A stretch of 64,000 bases of DNA, taken from contig NZ_CP102280.1 in NCBI RefSeq assembly GCF_025150085.1, positions 573,001-637,000 of the forward strand, written 5' to 3'. The notes under the pieces were generated by a model. That model had not been told where the DNA came from. It saw only the letters and a list, made by a program, of their open reading frames with translations, and did no database searches. The DNA comes from Dorea longicatena (GTDB lineage Bacteria > Bacillota > Clostridia > Lachnospirales > Lachnospiraceae). The position numbers were made by a program, and so were the translations under genes. This document shows, one piece after another, positions 8,104 to 17,023 of this stretch. Numbering within the stretch: the first letter of the stretch is position 1; each line of letters starts with the position of its first letter.

Positions 8104-9972
8104 ATGACGAAAAGACAGAAAAAATCTCTGACCAGAATTATTATCGCAGCGGTACTTATGATCATATTGAAGTTCCTGCCTGTAGAAGGGTGGCTGAAGT
8201 TCGTACTTTATATGGTTCCGTACCTAGTTGTCGGATATGATATTTTAAGGAAGGCGTTCAAAGGGATTCTGAATAAGCAGGTATTTGATGAGAACTTTCT
8301 GATGGCAGTTGCTACGATAGGAGCAATTGCGCTTGGTAACTATAAGGAAGGCGTATCGGTTATGCTGTTCTATCAGATCGGAGAATTATTCCAGAGTTAT
8401 GCGGTCGGAAAGAGCCGCAGGAATATCAGTGATCTGATGGATATCCGTCCGGATTATGCCAATATTGAAAAAGACGGGGAACTTGAACAGGTAGATCCGG
8501 ATGAAGTGGAAGTCGGAACGATTATCGTCGTTCAGCCGGGAGAAAAAGTCCCGATCGATGGTGTGATCGAAGAAGGAAGCAGTACATTGAATACCAGTGC
8601 ACTGACCGGGGAAAGTGTTCCGAGAGAAGCGGCAGCCGGTGATGAAGTCATCAGTGGATGCATTAACCTGACTGGTCTTCTGAAGATCCGTACAACAAAA
8701 GAATTCGGAGAATCTACCGTATCCAAGATCCTGGATCTGGTAGAGAATTCAAGTTCCAAGAAATCAAGATCTGAGAACTTTATTTCCAAATTCGCCAGAT
8801 ATTATACACCGGCAGTCTGCTATGGTGCGCTTGCACTTGCAATCTTACCGCCACTGGTCAGAATGTTTGCGTTTGCGCTTGCGCCGGAATGGGGCGACTG
8901 GATCTACAGAGCACTGACATTCCTGGTTATCAGCTGCCCGTGTGCACTGGTGATCAGTATCCCGCTCAGCTTCTTTGCAGGAATCGGCGGAGCAAGTCAT
9001 GAAGGTGTCCTGGTAAAAGGATCGAACTATCTGGAGACGATGGCACAGACAAAATATGTGGTATTCGATAAGACAGGAACCATGACGCAAGGCGTATTCG
9101 AGGTGAATGGAGTTCACCACAATACGATGCCGGAAGAACAGTTATTAGAGTATGCGGCACTTGCGGAGTGTTCTTCTTCTCATCCGATCAGTAAGAGTCT
9201 TCAGAAAGCATATGGCAAACAGATCAACCGTGACCGTGTGACAGAGATTGAAGAACTGAGCGGTAAAGGTGTGACTGCAAAGGTTGACGGTATTCCGGTA
9301 GCGGCAGGTAATGCCAAACTTATGAAATATCTGAATGTGGAATATAGTGAATGTGAAGAAGTCGGTACGATCGTCCATGTTGCAGTAAACGGAAAATATG
9401 CAGGACACATTCTGATCTCAGACAAATTAAAACCGCATGCAAAAGAAGCAATCAGAGATCTGAAAAAAGCGGGCATCACCAAGACAGTTATGCTGACTGG
9501 TGACATGAAGCGTGTGGCAGATAAGGTTGCAGAAGAACTGGGAATCGGAGAAGTGTACAGTGAGCTTCTTCCTGCAGATAAGGTTGCGAAGGTAGAACAG
9601 CTTCTGAGTCAGAAATCAGAGAAAGAAAAGCTTGCGTTCGTCGGAGACGGAATCAATGATGCGCCGGTACTGTCGAGAGCAGATATCGGAATTGCCATGG
9701 GTGCACTCGGATCAGATGCAGCAATCGAGGCAGCAGACGTTGTCCTGATGGACGATGATCCGAAGAAGATCGTAAAAGCAATCAAGATTTCCAGAAAATG
9801 TATGCGCATCGTATATGAGAATATTTACTTTGCCCTTGGAATCAAGGCAATCTGCCTGGTCCTGGGAGCACTCGGAATTGCGAATATGTGGATGGCAATC
9901 TTCGCTGATGTCGGAGTTATGGTCATTGCTGTATTGAATGCAATCCGCGCATTATTTGTGAAAAACTTATAG
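8104..9972 (+). CDS. P1B-type heavy-metal ATPase, probable Zn(II)/Cd(II) exporter
   Basis: A 622-residue membrane pump. It shows TGES in the actuator domain, SCPCALVIS with the metal-site Cys-Pro-Cys at about residues 278-280, the phosphorylation motif DKTGTMTQG (Asp322), HP in SSSHPISKS, and GDGINDAP. The last helix has ADVGVMVIAVLNA, whose Asp is a mark of the zinc/cadmium/lead class and unlike the copper pump at 14384. No N-terminal HMA domain is present. A longer frame starts at a TTG at 8032, but the ATG at 8104 behind GGGGAAAG is more likely. It follows the HMA gene and precedes the ArsR gene by 17 bp. Confidence 0.93.
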   Translation: MTKRQKKSLTRIIIAAVLMIILKFLPVEGWLKFVLYMVPYLVVGYDILRKAFKGILNKQVFDENFLMAVATIGAIALGNYKEGVSVMLFYQIGELFQSYAVGKSRRNISDLMDIRPDYANIEKDGELEQVDPDEVEVGTIIVVQPGEKVPIDGVIEEGSSTLNTSALTGESVPREAAAGDEVISGCINLTGLLKIRTTKEFGESTVSKILDLVENSSSKKSRSENFISKFARYYTPAVCYGALALAILPPLVRMFAFALAPEWGDWIYRALTFLVISCPCALVISIPLSFFAGIGGASHEGVLVKGSNYLETMAQTKYVVFDKTGTMTQGVFEVNGVHHNTMPEEQLLEYAALAECSSSHPISKSLQKAYGKQINRDRVTEIEELSGKGVTAKVDGIPVAAGNAKLMKYLNVEYSECEEVGTIVHVAVNGKYAGHILISDKLKPHAKEAIRDLKKAGITKTVMLTGDMKRVADKVAEELGIGEVYSELLPADKVAKVEQLLSQKSEKEKLAFVGDGINDAPVLSRADIGIAMGALGSDAAIEAADVVLMDDDPKKIVKAIKISRKCMRIVYENIYFALGIKAICLVLGALGIANMWMAIFADVGVMVIAVLNAIRALFVKNL

Positions 9973-9989
9973 AAAAGGCTGGTGGGCAG

Positions 9990-10361
9990 ATGGCAAAATT
10001 AGAAGAAGGAATGGAAGTATGTGAATCATGTGAGGTACATGAGAATCTTCTGAAGATCGTAAATGAAAAGATGCCGGAAGAAACGGAATTGTATGATCTT
10101 GCAGAATTGTTCAAGGTATTCGGTGATTCGACCAGAATGCGTATCCTGTTCGTGTTGTTCGAAGCAGAGGTGTGTGTCTGCGATCTGGCAGAGGCACTGA
10201 ATATGACACAGTCTGCAATCTCACATCAGCTCAGGATCCTGAAACAGAACAAACTGGTTAAGAGCAGAAGAGAAGGAAAATCCGTGTTCTATTCACTGGC
10301 AGACGATCATGTGCGTACGATCGTAGACCAGGGAAGAGAGCATATTGAAGAAGATCTGTAG
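9990..10361 (+). CDS. ArsR/SmtB-family metal-sensing repressor (CadC/CzrA-like)
   Basis: A 123-residue winged-helix repressor. The recognition part reads CVCDLAEALNMTQSAISHQLRILKQNKLVKSRREGKSVFYSL. Two metal sites can be read. The alpha-5 zinc site is D-x-H...H-x-x-E in the C-terminal helix (DDHVRTIVDQG then REHIEE), with the exact spacing of SmtB. The CadC-type alpha-3N cysteines are the CVC pair plus N-terminal CESCE. It should bind the palindrome at 7699-7718 and let go when zinc or cadmium/lead is high. Last gene of the efflux operon, followed by a strong terminator. Confidence 0.93.
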   Translation: MAKLEEGMEVCESCEVHENLLKIVNEKMPEETELYDLAELFKVFGDSTRMRILFVLFEAEVCVCDLAEALNMTQSAISHQLRILKQNKLVKSRREGKSVFYSLADDHVRTIVDQGREHIEEDL

Positions 10362-10446
10362 CATAAGAAGCTTATGTGAAAGAATACAAAGAATTAAAAT
10401 TAAAAAAGAAAATATATAGTATAATGAATTGTTATGAGAAAGCGGG

Positions 10447-10490
10447 AAACCTGTATCAGATGATAGAAAGTCTGATACAGGTTTTTGTGT
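10447..10490 (+). terminator. Terminator of the zinc/cadmium operon
   Basis: A 14-bp perfect stem, 10447-10460 with 10471-10484 (AAACCTGTATCAGA and its complement), a 10-nt loop, then a T-rich tail. Confidence 0.92.
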
Positions 10491-10536
10491 ATCACCATGT
10501 GTTCGAAAGGAGCTGCCGGTGGCAGGTTCTGTAGAT
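10491..10536. repeat. Dispersed palindromic repeat, copy A
   Basis: About 46 bp starting ATCACCATGTGTTCGAAAGG and containing AGCTGCCGGTGGCAGG, a small palindrome, ending TCTGTAGAT. It begins right after the terminator tail. Similar copies are at 41624, 45643, 49661, 49756, 49785 and 58040. Confidence 0.75.
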
Positions 10537-10691
10537 ACCGAAATATGCATCCGAAATTGTAGATGTATTAGACTAAAGTATGAAAACCAGTCTATTTACT
10601 GGCAAATTATCAGAAATTAACAAACAATAAAACAAAATGCGTTTAATATTACACTTTCTTATATTTGTATAAAAAAACTTAATATTTTATA

Positions 10692-10720
10692 TTGACAATT
10701 TAATAACCATCTTTTACACT
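10692..10720 (+). promoter_or_regulatory. Promoter of the NSS transporter operon
   Basis: TTGACA at 10692-10697, a 17-bp spacer and TACACT at 10715-10720, about 57 bp before the start codon. The rest of 10537-10777 is AT-rich and shows no gene. Confidence 0.65.
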
Positions 10721-10777
10721 ATGGTTACAAGGTATTCATTTCTAATTAATTTCGATATTCGAATGGAGGTTTGAGTT

Positions 10778-12271
10778 ATGGAACAGAAACAAGAAAAATT
10801 TAGTACCATAGGTTACATAGCCGCCGCGTTAGGTATGTGTATTGGTACTGGTAATGTATGGCGATTCCCACGAGTGTGTGCGGCAAACGGTGGTGGAGCA
10901 TTTATCATAGCATGGACGATTGCAATGCTGGTATTTGCAGTACCGCTCCTTTCCACAGAGATGGCATTCGGTAAAAAGACGAGACTTGGATGTATCGGTA
11001 CTTTTCGTGATGCAGGTGGAAAGAAATATACATGGATGGGATTCTTTGTAGCAGCAGTATGTTTCTTCCTGATGAGTTATTATTGTGTACTTCAGGGATA
11101 TTGTTTGAAATACGCAGTTAATTCTGTTACTTCAGCATTTAAACCGAATCTGTCAACAGAGACGACATCGGCAATGTGGACAGCATTTACAGATTCACAG
11201 GCACAGGTTATTTTATTCCATGCGATCGGATTTGCACTTGCATGTTTCATCGTTTATCAGGGAATTGCAGGTGGAATTGAAAAATTCTGTAAAGTAGCGA
11301 TACCGGCACTGTTTATCATCCTTGTAGGATTAGCAATTTACGCAGTTACATTAAATGGAGCAAATCAGGGACTTCAGTATCTCTTTACTGTTAAGAAAGA
11401 GTATATTTTAAGCCCGAATACATGGATTCAGGCATTCATCCAGGCAGCATGGAGCACCGGAGCCGGATGGGGATTCATTATTACATATGCGAACTACGTA
11501 GGAGAAGAGGAAGATGTTCCGACAAGCTGTCTGATCATGGGACTTGGTGATAACCTTGGAGCAATCCTCTCGGCACTGGTAGTTATCCCGGCAATCTGTG
11601 CACTTTCAGCTACACCGGAGGCAGCGAATGAAGCACTCAGTCAGGGCAACTTCGGACTTACATTTATTTACATTTATCAGTTATTTACAACAATCCCGGG
11701 TGGAAGATTCATTTCCTTTATCTTCTTTGGATTACTTGCAATTGCAGCAATCACATCACTGTTCTCTATGATCGAAGTTGGAGTAAAATGTGTTGTTGAC
11801 CTTGGATTGCCGCGGAAGAAAGCAGTTGTCAGTGTCTGCTTCGCAGGATTCTTAGTAGGATGCTTCTCATGCTGGTCACTGGTTAACATTGATAATCAGG
11901 ACTGGGTATGGGGAATCGGACTTCTGATAAGTGGTGCCTTTATCGCAATCCTGGCATGGAAATATGGTGTGGAAAAATTACGTACACAGGAAGTAAATGC
12001 AAAAGGTGCAGATGTACATCTTCCAAAAGCATATTATACCGGATGTATGTATCTGATTCCGGTTTTGGTAGTGATCATGGTGGTTTACTGGTTATTACAG
12101 ACAAAGGAATGGTTCCCGGATACCTGGCTGAATCCGTTTATTATTCAGGATAACACAGGAACTGTATTACTTCAGTTCGGAGTAGTGATCCTTGTAGGTC
12201 TTGCACTATCCAAGTTCTTTAATACAAAGACTGCAAGGGGAGCTATGAAAGATAACAAAGCTGCAAAATAA
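10778..12271 (+). CDS. Neurotransmitter:sodium symporter (NSS) family amino-acid transporter
   Basis: A 497-residue, 11-12 helix transporter. The first helix has the NSS sodium/substrate signature GMCIGTGNVWRFPRVCAANGGGAF, shown here only to mark the family, and helix 6 has AAWSTGAGWGF. Bacterial relatives such as MhsT and MetP import hydrophobic amino acids or methionine with sodium. GGAGG precedes the ATG at a good distance. A 37-codon gene 19 bp downstream encodes a MetS-like small subunit, which makes a MetP-type two-part transporter likely. The exact amino acid cannot be told. Confidence 0.92.
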   Translation: MEQKQEKFSTIGYIAAALGMCIGTGNVWRFPRVCAANGGGAFIIAWTIAMLVFAVPLLSTEMAFGKKTRLGCIGTFRDAGGKKYTWMGFFVAAVCFFLMSYYCVLQGYCLKYAVNSVTSAFKPNLSTETTSAMWTAFTDSQAQVILFHAIGFALACFIVYQGIAGGIEKFCKVAIPALFIILVGLAIYAVTLNGANQGLQYLFTVKKEYILSPNTWIQAFIQAAWSTGAGWGFIITYANYVGEEEDVPTSCLIMGLGDNLGAILSALVVIPAICALSATPEAANEALSQGNFGLTFIYIYQLFTTIPGGRFISFIFFGLLAIAAITSLFSMIEVGVKCVVDLGLPRKKAVVSVCFAGFLVGCFSCWSLVNIDNQDWVWGIGLLISGAFIAILAWKYGVEKLRTQEVNAKGADVHLPKAYYTGCMYLIPVLVVIMVVYWLLQTKEWFPDTWLNPFIIQDNTGTVLLQFGVVILVGLALSKFFNTKTARGAMKDNKAAK

Positions 12272-12290
12272 TAGAAAGAAGGTATGAACT

Positions 12291-12404
12291 ATGACGATAG
12301 ATGCAATTATTATGATGGTGATTACACTGGTTGGATATATTGGCGGATTTAGTTATTTCATGATACGTGTATTTAAAAAAGAAAGAAGTAAATCCAAAGA
12401 GTAG
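12291..12404 (+). CDS. MetS-family NSS transporter small subunit
   Basis: A 37-residue single-span membrane peptide. It starts MTIDAIIMMVITLVGYIGGF and ends in a basic tail KKERSKSKE. GAAGG lies 8 bases before the ATG. Small proteins of this shape follow MetP-type NSS transporters and are needed for their activity in Corynebacterium (MetPS). Its place 19 bp after the NSS gene, and the terminator that follows, support a two-gene operon. Confidence 0.85.
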   Translation: MTIDAIIMMVITLVGYIGGFSYFMIRVFKKERSKSKE

Positions 12405-12477
12405 GTATCGAACGGAGAATGAATAAGGGATAGTATGGTAAATTAGACGACGTTCTGATTGAAATGAATACATATCG

Positions 12478-12536
12478 AAAAGGAGCGGAGTCGGGATTTT
12501 GTCAGGAGTGACAGGATTCCGGCTCCGCTCCTTTTT
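12478..12536. terminator. Bidirectional terminator between the NSS operon and cfa
   Basis: Stem AAAAGGAGCGGAG (from 12478) with CTCCGCTCCTTTT (to about 12534), extended inward through one wobble pair, with A/T tails on both sides. It serves the plus-strand NSS operon and could also end the minus-strand cfa transcript. Confidence 0.85.
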
Positions 12537-12625
12537 ATGCATGTGTATTAGATGTTAAGTGCAGCATGGTATCCATCTTTATTAAAGCCGGGAAATATTG
12601 TTCATATCCCCGGCTGATTCATTTT

Positions 12626-13789
12626 TTAATACCATCTCGTCATAGGAAGATCATTATTAATTCCCTTTGTCATTAAAATCTGATGGATATCAATAATTCC
12701 GTTATGGAAGGTGGCGGCACATGCAGAGAGGTACATATCCCACATCCTTAAGAAACGTTCATCAAACATTGTATGTGCTTCTTCAATATGATCTTTGAAG
12801 TTTTTCTCCCAGCAGAGAAGCGTACGGTTATAGTGAAGACGTAAGTCCTCGATATCCTGGGTATGGAAGTTATCTTCTGCCATGCAGTTCATGACTTCAC
12901 GAAGACTGGGAACAGATCCGCCCGGGAAGATGTATTTCTTGATCCATGGATCACCAGGATGCTCTTTTAATGCACTGATGAAGTGGAGCAGGAACAGACC
13001 GCCGTCTTTCATGACCTTGCTGACACAGTCTAAGTATAACTGATAATTCTCACGGCCGACATGTTCGAGCATACCGACGCTGACAACGCGGTCATACATC
13101 TTGCCGTCAGAAGGAAGATCACGGTAGTCCATTAGCCTGACTTCCAGATAGTCGGACAATCCTTCCTCTTTGATACGTTTCTGGCATTCTTTGTATTGTT
13201 CTTCACTTAAGGTGATGCCGGTACCTTTAATTTTATATTTCTTAGCAGCTTCAATCAGAAGGAATCCCCAGCCGCATCCGATATCAAGAAGAGTCATACC
13301 TTCTTTCAGATATAACTTTTCAAGAATGTAATCAACTTTATTCTTCTGCGCCTGATACAGGGTATCATCTTCATGTTTGAAATATCCGCAGGAATAACTC
13401 ATTGTTTCATCGAGCCAGAGTTTGTAGAAGTCATTTCCGATATCGTAATGACTGCTGACTTCTTTTTTCTGGTTTTTCTTTGATGAAGATGGGAACATGA
13501 TAGATTTCAAATGATGTTCATCAGTTGAAAATTTACCCATCTGACCAAGAAGGTTATCAAGTGCCTGATAAAGGTTTCCCTCAATATCAAGATCACCATC
13601 CATGTAAGCTTCTCCAAGTGCAAGAGAAGTACTGGTGACCAGATCCTTTAATGGGATGACCTTTTTGAAATTTACGGTAAATGTAGGTGCGCCTTCCCCG
13701 ATCAGATGTTCGTGTCCATTAATTTTGACCAGGAAAGGGTGTTCATCGAATTTTTTTAAGAATGTTATCATAGCCTGTTCTTCCAGCAT
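12626..13789 (-). CDS. cfa: Cyclopropane-fatty-acyl-phospholipid synthase family protein
   Basis: A 387-residue SAM-dependent methyltransferase that adds a methylene bridge to unsaturated acyl chains of membrane lipids. Seen: SHYDIGNDFYKLWLDETMSYSCGYF (family block, residues about 115-140), the SAM loop LLDIGCGWGFLL near 170, GITLSEEQ, and SVGMLEHVG. The N-terminal region of about 100 residues is the lipid-binding part. GGAGG precedes the ATG at 13789. It stands alone on the minus strand between the NSS terminator and the copper genes. It is a typical stress-linked membrane-modifying enzyme; no regulator site was identified. Confidence 0.93.
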   Translation of the reverse strand: MLEEQAMITFLKKFDEHPFLVKINGHEHLIGEGAPTFTVNFKKVIPLKDLVTSTSLALGEAYMDGDLDIEGNLYQALDNLLGQMGKFSTDEHHLKSIMFPSSSKKNQKKEVSSHYDIGNDFYKLWLDETMSYSCGYFKHEDDTLYQAQKNKVDYILEKLYLKEGMTLLDIGCGWGFLLIEAAKKYKIKGTGITLSEEQYKECQKRIKEEGLSDYLEVRLMDYRDLPSDGKMYDRVVSVGMLEHVGRENYQLYLDCVSKVMKDGGLFLLHFISALKEHPGDPWIKKYIFPGGSVPSLREVMNCMAEDNFHTQDIEDLRLHYNRTLLCWEKNFKDHIEEAHTMFDERFLRMWDMYLSACAATFHNGIIDIHQILMTKGINNDLPMTRWY

Positions 13790-13938
13790 AATATAACCTC
13801 CAGTTCTGCTGTCATTATTTCCTTCAGCAAGAATTATATTCCTTATAAATTTTGAAAGTCAAATAAAATAGACATTTTTTAAAAATTGTATTGGAACTAC
13901 CAATAAATGAAAACATATATCAAGAACGCATATATTCC

Positions 13939-13988
13939 TTGACTTATGTGATAATAAGAGATAAAATACATATACCCCGTAAGGGTAT
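13939..13988 (+). promoter_or_regulatory. csoR-copA promoter with CsoR box
   Basis: TTGACT (13939-13944), 17 bp, TAAAAT (13962-13967), then ATACCC-CGTAA-GGGTAT (13972-13988). G/C-rich palindromes of the TACCC...GGGTA type are the known operators of CsoR repressors. It overlaps the expected transcription start, so copper should relieve repression of csoR and copA. Confidence 0.87.
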
Positions 13989-14009
13989 GGATGTGAAAGG
14001 AGTATGCTT

Positions 14010-14345
14010 ATGGAAGACAAGAATACAGATAATATGGAAAACAAATCAGAAAAAGGATGCTGTTGCCACACGTCCAAGCATCGTTCGGAAAAAGAATACA
14101 AAGATCTGATGAACCGCTTAAGCCGGATAGAAGGACAGGTGCGCGGAATCAAGGGTATGCTGGAGAAGGATGCCTATTGTCCGGAGATCCTGGTACAGGT
14201 GTCGGCAGTGAATGCGGCATTGAACAGCTTCAATAAAGTATTACTGGCGAATCATATCCGCACCTGTGTAGCGGATGATATCAGAGAAGGAAAAGATGAG
14301 ACGGTTGATGAGTTGGTAAAGGTTCTGCAGAAACTGATGCGGTAA
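14010..14345 (+). CDS. csoR: CsoR-family copper-sensing repressor
   Basis: A 111-residue all-helical repressor. RLSRIEGQVRGIKGMLEKDAYC opens the DUF156/CsoR fold. The copper ligands are the Cys of DAYCPEIL, and the His and Cys of NHIRTCVADD, the C-H-C pattern of Cu(I) sensors. A Cys/His-rich N-terminal tail (GCCCHTSKH) may bind more metal. The start at 14010 is preferred to 14004, because AAAGGAG sits at the right distance only from the former. copA begins 38 bp downstream, and a CsoR box lies upstream. Confidence 0.94.
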   Translation: MEDKNTDNMENKSEKGCCCHTSKHRSEKEYKDLMNRLSRIEGQVRGIKGMLEKDAYCPEILVQVSAVNAALNSFNKVLLANHIRTCVADDIREGKDETVDELVKVLQKLMR

Positions 14346-14383
14346 ACAATAAGAAATAAGATGACAGGAGGAAACAGACAACG

Positions 14384-16921
14384 ATGATACAATATATTGT
14401 AACCGGTATGAGCTGCGCAGCCTGCAGCGCAAGAGTGGAAAAAGCAGTTTCAAAAGTACCGGGGGTAACATCCTGCTCAGTGAGTCTCCTTACAAACTCT
14501 ATGGGAGTAGAAGGCACGGCAACGGAACAGGAGATCATTAAGGCAGTCAAAGATGCCGGATATGGAGCGTCAAAAAAAGGAGAAGGAGCAGCGAAGGTGC
14601 AGCCGGCACAGGCTTTGGCCGGAGAGGATATGCTAAAAGACAGAGAGACGCCGGTACTAAAGAGACGTCTGATCGCATCGGTGGGATTTCTGATCGTTCT
14701 GATGTATTTCTCCATGGGACATATGATGTGGGGATGGCCGGTCCCGGGATTCATGAAAGACAATCATGTAATGATGGGACTGTTACAGATGCTTCTGACG
14801 ATTACAGTCATGGTGATCAACCAGAAGTTTTTCATCAGTGGATTCAAAGGACTGATCCACCGGGCACCGAATATGGATACCCTAGTGGCACTTGGATCCG
14901 GAGCGTCTTTTGTATACAGTACGTATGCACTGTTTGCAATGACAGATGCGCAGATGCATGGGGATATGGATGCAGTAATGTCTTATATGCATGATTTTTA
15001 TTTTGAATCAGCAGCTATGATCCTTGCACTGATCACCGTCGGAAAGATGCTGGAGGCAAGATCCAAAGGAAAGACGACCGATGCATTAAAAGGACTGATG
15101 AAGCTTGCGCCAAAGACAGCGGTTGTGATCCGTGGAGAAAAAGAAGTTCAGGTATCGATCGAACAGGTACAAAAGGGAGATTGCTTTGTTGTAAAACCGG
15201 GAGAGAATATTCCGGTTGACGGAGAAGTCATAGAAGGAAACAGTGCAGTCAATGAATCTGCTCTTACAGGTGAAAGTATTCCGGTAGATAAGGCTGTCGG
15301 TGATAAGGTATCAGCCGCAACCGTAAATCAGTCCGGATATCTGAAGTGCCGTGCGACCAGAGTCGGCGAGGATACGACACTTTCGCAGATTATTCAGATG
15401 GTAAGTGATGCGGCTGCAACGAAAGCACCGATCGCAAAGATTGCGGACCGTGTATCCGGTGTATTTGTGCCAATGGTTATCACAATTGCAGTGCTCACAA
15501 TTATTGTATGGCTGATCGCAGGACAGAGTATTGGGTTTGCATTATCCAGAGGAATTGCGGTGCTGGTGATCAGTTGTCCATGTGCGCTTGGACTTGCAAC
15601 ACCGGTAGCAATTATGGTCGGAAATGGAATGGGTGCCAGAAATGGTATTATGTTCAAGACAGCAGTTTCACTGGAAGAGACTGGAAAGATGCAAATTGTT
15701 GCGCTGGATAAGACCGGTACGATCACAAGTGGAGAACCGAAAGTGACAGATATCATTCCGGCAGCGGGAGTGACAGAAGATACCTTATTAAAATGTGCGT
15801 ATGCACTGGAGAATAAGAGTGAACATCCACTGGCAAGAGCAATCCTTGAAAATGCAAAAGAGGAAAATGCCGGCATCGAAGAAGTTACTGGATTCCAGGC
15901 TCTTCCGGGTAACGGCTTGACAGCCATACTGGATGGTCATACATTATATGGAGGGAATCATACATTTATCAGCAGTAAGGTATCCGTTGATGGAGATATC
16001 CAGAAGAAGGCAGAGAAACTTGCCGAAGCAGGTAAGACACCATTATTCTTTGGAAATGAAGACCGTTTATTAGGTGTAATTGCAGTGGCGGATGTCATCA
16101 AAGAAGACAGCCCGCAGGCGATCAAAGAATTACAGAACATGGGAATCCATGTAGTCATGCTGACCGGAGATAACGAACGTACTGCAAAAGCTATCGGGCA
16201 GCAGGCCGGAGTTGATGAAGTGATTGCAGGTGTACTTCCGGAAGGAAAAGAGCAGGTGATCCGTAAGCTGAAAGAAAAAGGAAAAGTTGCGATGGTCGGA
16301 GACGGTATCAACGATGCACCGGCACTTACAAGAGCTGATATGGGTATCGCAATCGGGGCCGGAACGGATGTTGCAATCGATGCGGCAGATGTTGTGCTGA
16401 TGAAGAGCCGGTTAAGTGATGTACCGGCAGCAATCCGCATGAGCCGTGCGACACTCCGTAATATTCATGAGAATCTGTTCTGGGCATTCTTCTATAACAT
16501 TATCGGAATCCCGCTTGCGGCCGGCGTGTGGTATCCGCTGTTCGGATGGAAATTAAATCCGATGTTCGGTGCGGCAGCCATGAGCTTATCAAGCTTCTGC
16601 GTAGTATCGAACGCATTGAGATTGAATCTTTTTAAGATGTATGATGCATCAAAAGATAAAAAATTAAAAGCCAAAAAAGAAAAAAAGAGATCCAAGAAGG
16701 AGGACAAGACAATGAAAAAAATAATGCATATTGAGGGAATGATGTGTGGACACTGTGAGGCAGCTGTAAAGAAAGCACTGGAAGCACTTCCACAGGTAGA
16801 TGAAGCGGTTGTAAGCCATGAGACAGGAACAGCAGAGCTGACATTAAATGCAGAGATCGCAGATGATGTGCTGAAGAAGACAGTAGAAGACAAGGATTAT
16901 ACGGTGACATCTGTGGAATAA
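14384..16921 (+). CDS. copA: Copper-exporting P1B-1 ATPase with N- and C-terminal HMA domains
   Basis: An 845-residue Cu(I) pump. The N-terminal HMA domain holds GMSCAACS (Cys11, Cys14). Then come TGES, the Cys-Pro-Cys of [11 protein letters not shown] (about 398-400), [11 protein letters not shown] (Asp442), SEHPLA and [11 protein letters not shown]. Late helices carry FFYNIIGIP and [14 protein letters not shown], the Tyr-Asn and Met-Ser residues of the copper class. Unusually, a lysine-rich linker ([18 protein letters not shown]) leads to a second complete HMA domain with GMMCGHCEA (Cys788, Cys791), like a CopZ chaperone fused in frame. An ideal ribosome site lies inside that linker. Confidence 0.95.
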   Translation: MIQYIVTGMSCAACSARVEKAVSKVPGVTSCSVSLLTNSMGVEGTATEQEIIKAVKDAGYGASKKGEGAAKVQPAQALAGEDMLKDRETPVLKRRLIASVGFLIVLMYFSMGHMMWGWPVPGFMKDNHVMMGLLQMLLTITVMVINQKFFISGFKGLIHRAPNMDTLVALGSGASFVYSTYALFAMTDAQMHGDMDAVMSYMHDFYFESAAMILALITVGKMLEARSKGKTTDALKGLMKLAPKTAVVIRGEKEVQVSIEQVQKGDCFVVKPGENIPVDGEVIEGNSAVNESALTGESIPVDKAVGDKVSAATVNQSGYLKCRATRVGEDTTLSQIIQMVSDAAATKAPIAKIADRVSGVFVPMVITIAVLTIIVWLIAGQSIGFALSRGIAVLVISCPCALGLATPVAIMVGNGMGARNGIMFKTAVSLEETGKMQIVALDKTGTITSGEPKVTDIIPAAGVTEDTLLKCAYALENKSEHPLARAILENAKEENAGIEEVTGFQALPGNGLTAILDGHTLYGGNHTFISSKVSVDGDIQKKAEKLAEAGKTPLFFGNEDRLLGVIAVADVIKEDSPQAIKELQNMGIHVVMLTGDNERTAKAIGQQAGVDEVIAGVLPEGKEQVIRKLKEKGKVAMVGDGINDAPALTRADMGIAIGAGTDVAIDAADVVLMKSRLSDVPAAIRMSRATLRNIHENLFWAFFYNIIGIPLAAGVWYPLFGWKLNPMFGAAAMSLSSFCVVSNALRLNLFKMYDASKDKKLKAKKEKKRSKKEDKTMKKIMHIEGMMCGHCEAAVKKALEALPQVDEAVVSHETGTAELTLNAEIADDVLKKTVEDKDYTVTSVE
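16697..16921 (+). CDS. Internal ribosome site and nested CopZ-like chaperone start inside copA
   Basis: AAGGAGG at 16697-16703 is 8 bases before an ATG at 16712, in the same frame as copA (codon 777). Starting there would give a 69-residue free HMA protein, [17 protein letters not shown]..., just the size and form of CopZ. The site is as good as that of any stand-alone gene in this window. Either it is a working internal start that makes pump and chaperone from one frame, or it is a relic of a copZ gene that lost the stop codon before it. Confidence 0.6.
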   Translation, partial: KEDKTMKKIMHIEGMMCGHCEAAVKKALEALPQVDEAVVSHETGTAELTLNAEIADDVLKKTVEDKDYTVTSVE

Positions 16922-17023
16922 TCTATGATTTCTTATATACAGAGTATACTTTTTATTTGAAGCATCCAAAGAACACTGCTATACTTAATTATAAGTATCA
17001 TAACGAGGAAGGAACGAAAGTTA

